From: a virus
Virus record (IMG/VR): IMGVR_UViG_3300042868_008155
Span: 1 to 21,204 of that record
DNA: 21,204 nt
Reading direction: 5' to 3' (one strand)
The notes under the pieces were generated by a model. That model was not told the origin of the DNA. It was given only the letters and a program-made list of their open reading frames with translations, and ran no database searches. A program made the translations under genes and the position numbers. Positions within the stretch are counted from its first letter, which is position 1, and each line of letters starts with the position of its first letter. Of this stretch, positions 20,142-21,204 are shown in pieces.

Positions 20142-20513
20142 ATGAACGGTCTTGGTTCTGATATGATGGGCCTTGGGATGCCTTCCGCGCTTGCCAATTT
20201 GGTAGGCGAAAGCATTCCGGCATCTGTTGCCGGTGTTGGCACGGCGCAATCTGGCGCGACGCCGCTTACTGGCACGATTAACCAAGTGACAACCGCGTCA
20301 GGCCAGACGGCGGTGGTGTTGCCTTCTACGCAGCCGCTTGGCACTTCGGTCAGTGTCTATGTCAGCACTGCCACAACGGCGCTGGTGTTTCCGCCTTCAG
20401 GTGGCGGTATCAACGAAGGCGCGGCGAATGCTTCCTTCAGCGTGGCGCAATCCCGTCTGGCGTCCTTTGTCCGCGTAAGCGCGACAAAGTGGCTGGTGCT
20501 GTACGGCTCATAA
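20142..20513 (+). CDS. Hypothetical beta-rich virion-region protein, 123 aa
   Basis: It begins four bases after the previous stop. After a Gly/Met-rich leader it alternates Ser/Thr/Val strands (T-S-V-S-V-Y-V-S-T-A-T-T-A-L-V-F-P-P-S-G-G) and ends F-V-R-V-S-A-T-K-W-L-V-L-Y-G-S, a common close of small phage virion proteins. It is similar in style to the gene at 9559. Role unknown. Confidence 0.55.
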   Translation: MNGLGSDMMGLGMPSALANLVGESIPASVAGVGTAQSGATPLTGTINQVTTASGQTAVVLPSTQPLGTSVSVYVSTATTALVFPPSGGGINEGAANASFSVAQSRLASFVRVSATKWLVLYGS

Positions 20514-20516
20514 GCC

Positions 20517-21204
20517 ATGTCTTACACTTGGCTTCAGCTTGGTCAGGCCGTGGCGGCGGAAATGGGGCTTGGCTCCATTCCCGCCACGGTGGCCGGCGCA
20601 AACGATGATCAAACGCGGCAGATTGGCGCGCTTGCCAATCGGTGCGGCGAGATGTTGCTGCGAATGCGCGAATGGATTGCGCTGCAAGCCGAGTGGGAAA
20701 TTTCTGTCACTACGCCAATCACGCTGACGGGCGACCTGACGCTAGGATCGGCTACGGTGACGGGCCTTGCCAGCACGGCGGGACTATTGGCCGGGCAAAT
20801 GGCCGTCACAGGCGATTATCTGGTCCAAGCAACCCGTCTTGCGGCGGTGGTGGACGCGAATACCGTCACGCTCACGCAGCCCGCCACGGCCACGCTTGCG
20901 GGCGCCACGCTGGCCTTTGGGCAGGATACCTATGCGACGCCTGCGGACTTGCTGGCGCCGATCAATCGCACGATGTGGGATCGCTCGCGGCGATGGGAAT
21001 TGATTGGCCCGATGTCGCCGCAGGAAGATCAGTGGATGCGTTCGGGCATTGTGGCGACCGGCCCGCGTAGGCGGTTTCGATTTGTCGGGCGCGGCGTCAA
21101 CACGTTCCGCATCTGGCCCCCACCGACTTCGCTTGATAGTCCATCGGTTTTGTCGTTCGAATACACGTCCGCCCATTGGGCCACGGCGGCGGACGGCACG
21201 CCAA
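20517..21204 (+). CDS. Head-completion / tail accessory protein (P22 gp4-like), 3' end outside window
   Basis: The frame is open from ATG 20517 to the right edge (229 codons). The N-terminus (W-L-Q-L-G-Q-A-V-A-A-E-M-G ... R-Q-I-G-A-L-A-N-R-C-G-E) is helical. Between there and about residue 110 lies a Thr/Gly/Val-rich insert (T-L-T-G-D-L-T-L-G-S-A-T-V-T-G). The later part, A-T-P-A-D-L-L-A-P-I ... M-W-D-R-S-R-R-W-E-L-I-G-P, then F-R-I-W-P-P-P and L-S-F-E-Y-T-S-A-H-W, matches the pattern of adaptor proteins that join portal to tail in podoviruses. The location after the capsid block fits. The missing C-terminus prevents a length comparison. Confidence 0.7.
   Translation, partial: MSYTWLQLGQAVAAEMGLGSIPATVAGANDDQTRQIGALANRCGEMLLRMREWIALQAEWEISVTTPITLTGDLTLGSATVTGLASTAGLLAGQMAVTGDYLVQATRLAAVVDANTVTLTQPATATLAGATLAFGQDTYATPADLLAPINRTMWDRSRRWELIGPMSPQEDQWMRSGIVATGPRRRFRFVGRGVNTFRIWPPPTSLDSPSVLSFEYTSAHWATAADGTP

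Noticed and set aside
1-21204. tRNA genes, integrase, insertion sequences, attachment site
   Set aside because: I looked for tRNA-like cloverleafs, recombinase motifs and terminal inverted repeats with transposase, and saw none; an attachment site cannot be judged without flanking host DNA.

Overview
The window is a stretch of tailed double-stranded DNA phage genome, free or integrated. The bases are GC-rich (roughly 60% by eye). Genes are packed with almost no spacing, and many starts overlap the preceding stop as ATGA, GTGA or TGATG. An alphaproteobacterial host is inferred from three things: a GcrA-like regulator gene, very strong depletion of GANTC (the CcrM methylation site), and the base composition. 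The virion genes (large portal, scaffold, coat, head-completion-like protein) look podovirus/P22-like. No integrase, lysis gene, tRNA or CRISPR array was seen, so temperate lifestyle is suggested only by the divergent repressor-style control region.

Layout: (1) 1-761, minus strand: an unknown 122-aa protein followed by a pentapeptide-repeat protein that runs off the left edge. (2) 762-895: a divergent control region with a perfect 19-bp inverted repeat covering two mirrored TTGACA boxes. (3) 896-3227, plus strand: Cro-like repressor, GcrA-like regulator, phage-type N6-adenine methyltransferase and a PD-(D/E)XK-like nuclease. (4) 3224-4045: five tiny, overlapping genes, three with a signal peptide or membrane segment. 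(5) 4036-6923: replication block with a VRR-NUC nuclease, a primase-like accessory protein, a P4/D5-type SF3 helicase, and a large imperfect inverted repeat that could be a replication origin. (6) 6926-7614: two unknown genes just upstream of a promoter immediately followed by a terminator hairpin (7620-7700), an arrangement like a late promoter under antitermination. (7) 7716-21204: packaging and virion genes: small and large terminase, LamG-domain and other accessory virion proteins, portal, kelch-like protein, repeat protein, scaffold, major capsid, and a head-completion-like protein cut by the right edge.

How it may work together (inference): the 818-865 operator switches between the leftward pair and the rightward early operon. 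The early operon supplies regulators, DNA modification, nucleases and the helicase. A product of the 6926-7614 genes may then release the attenuated promoter at 7620 to express about 13.5 kb of head genes as one late unit.
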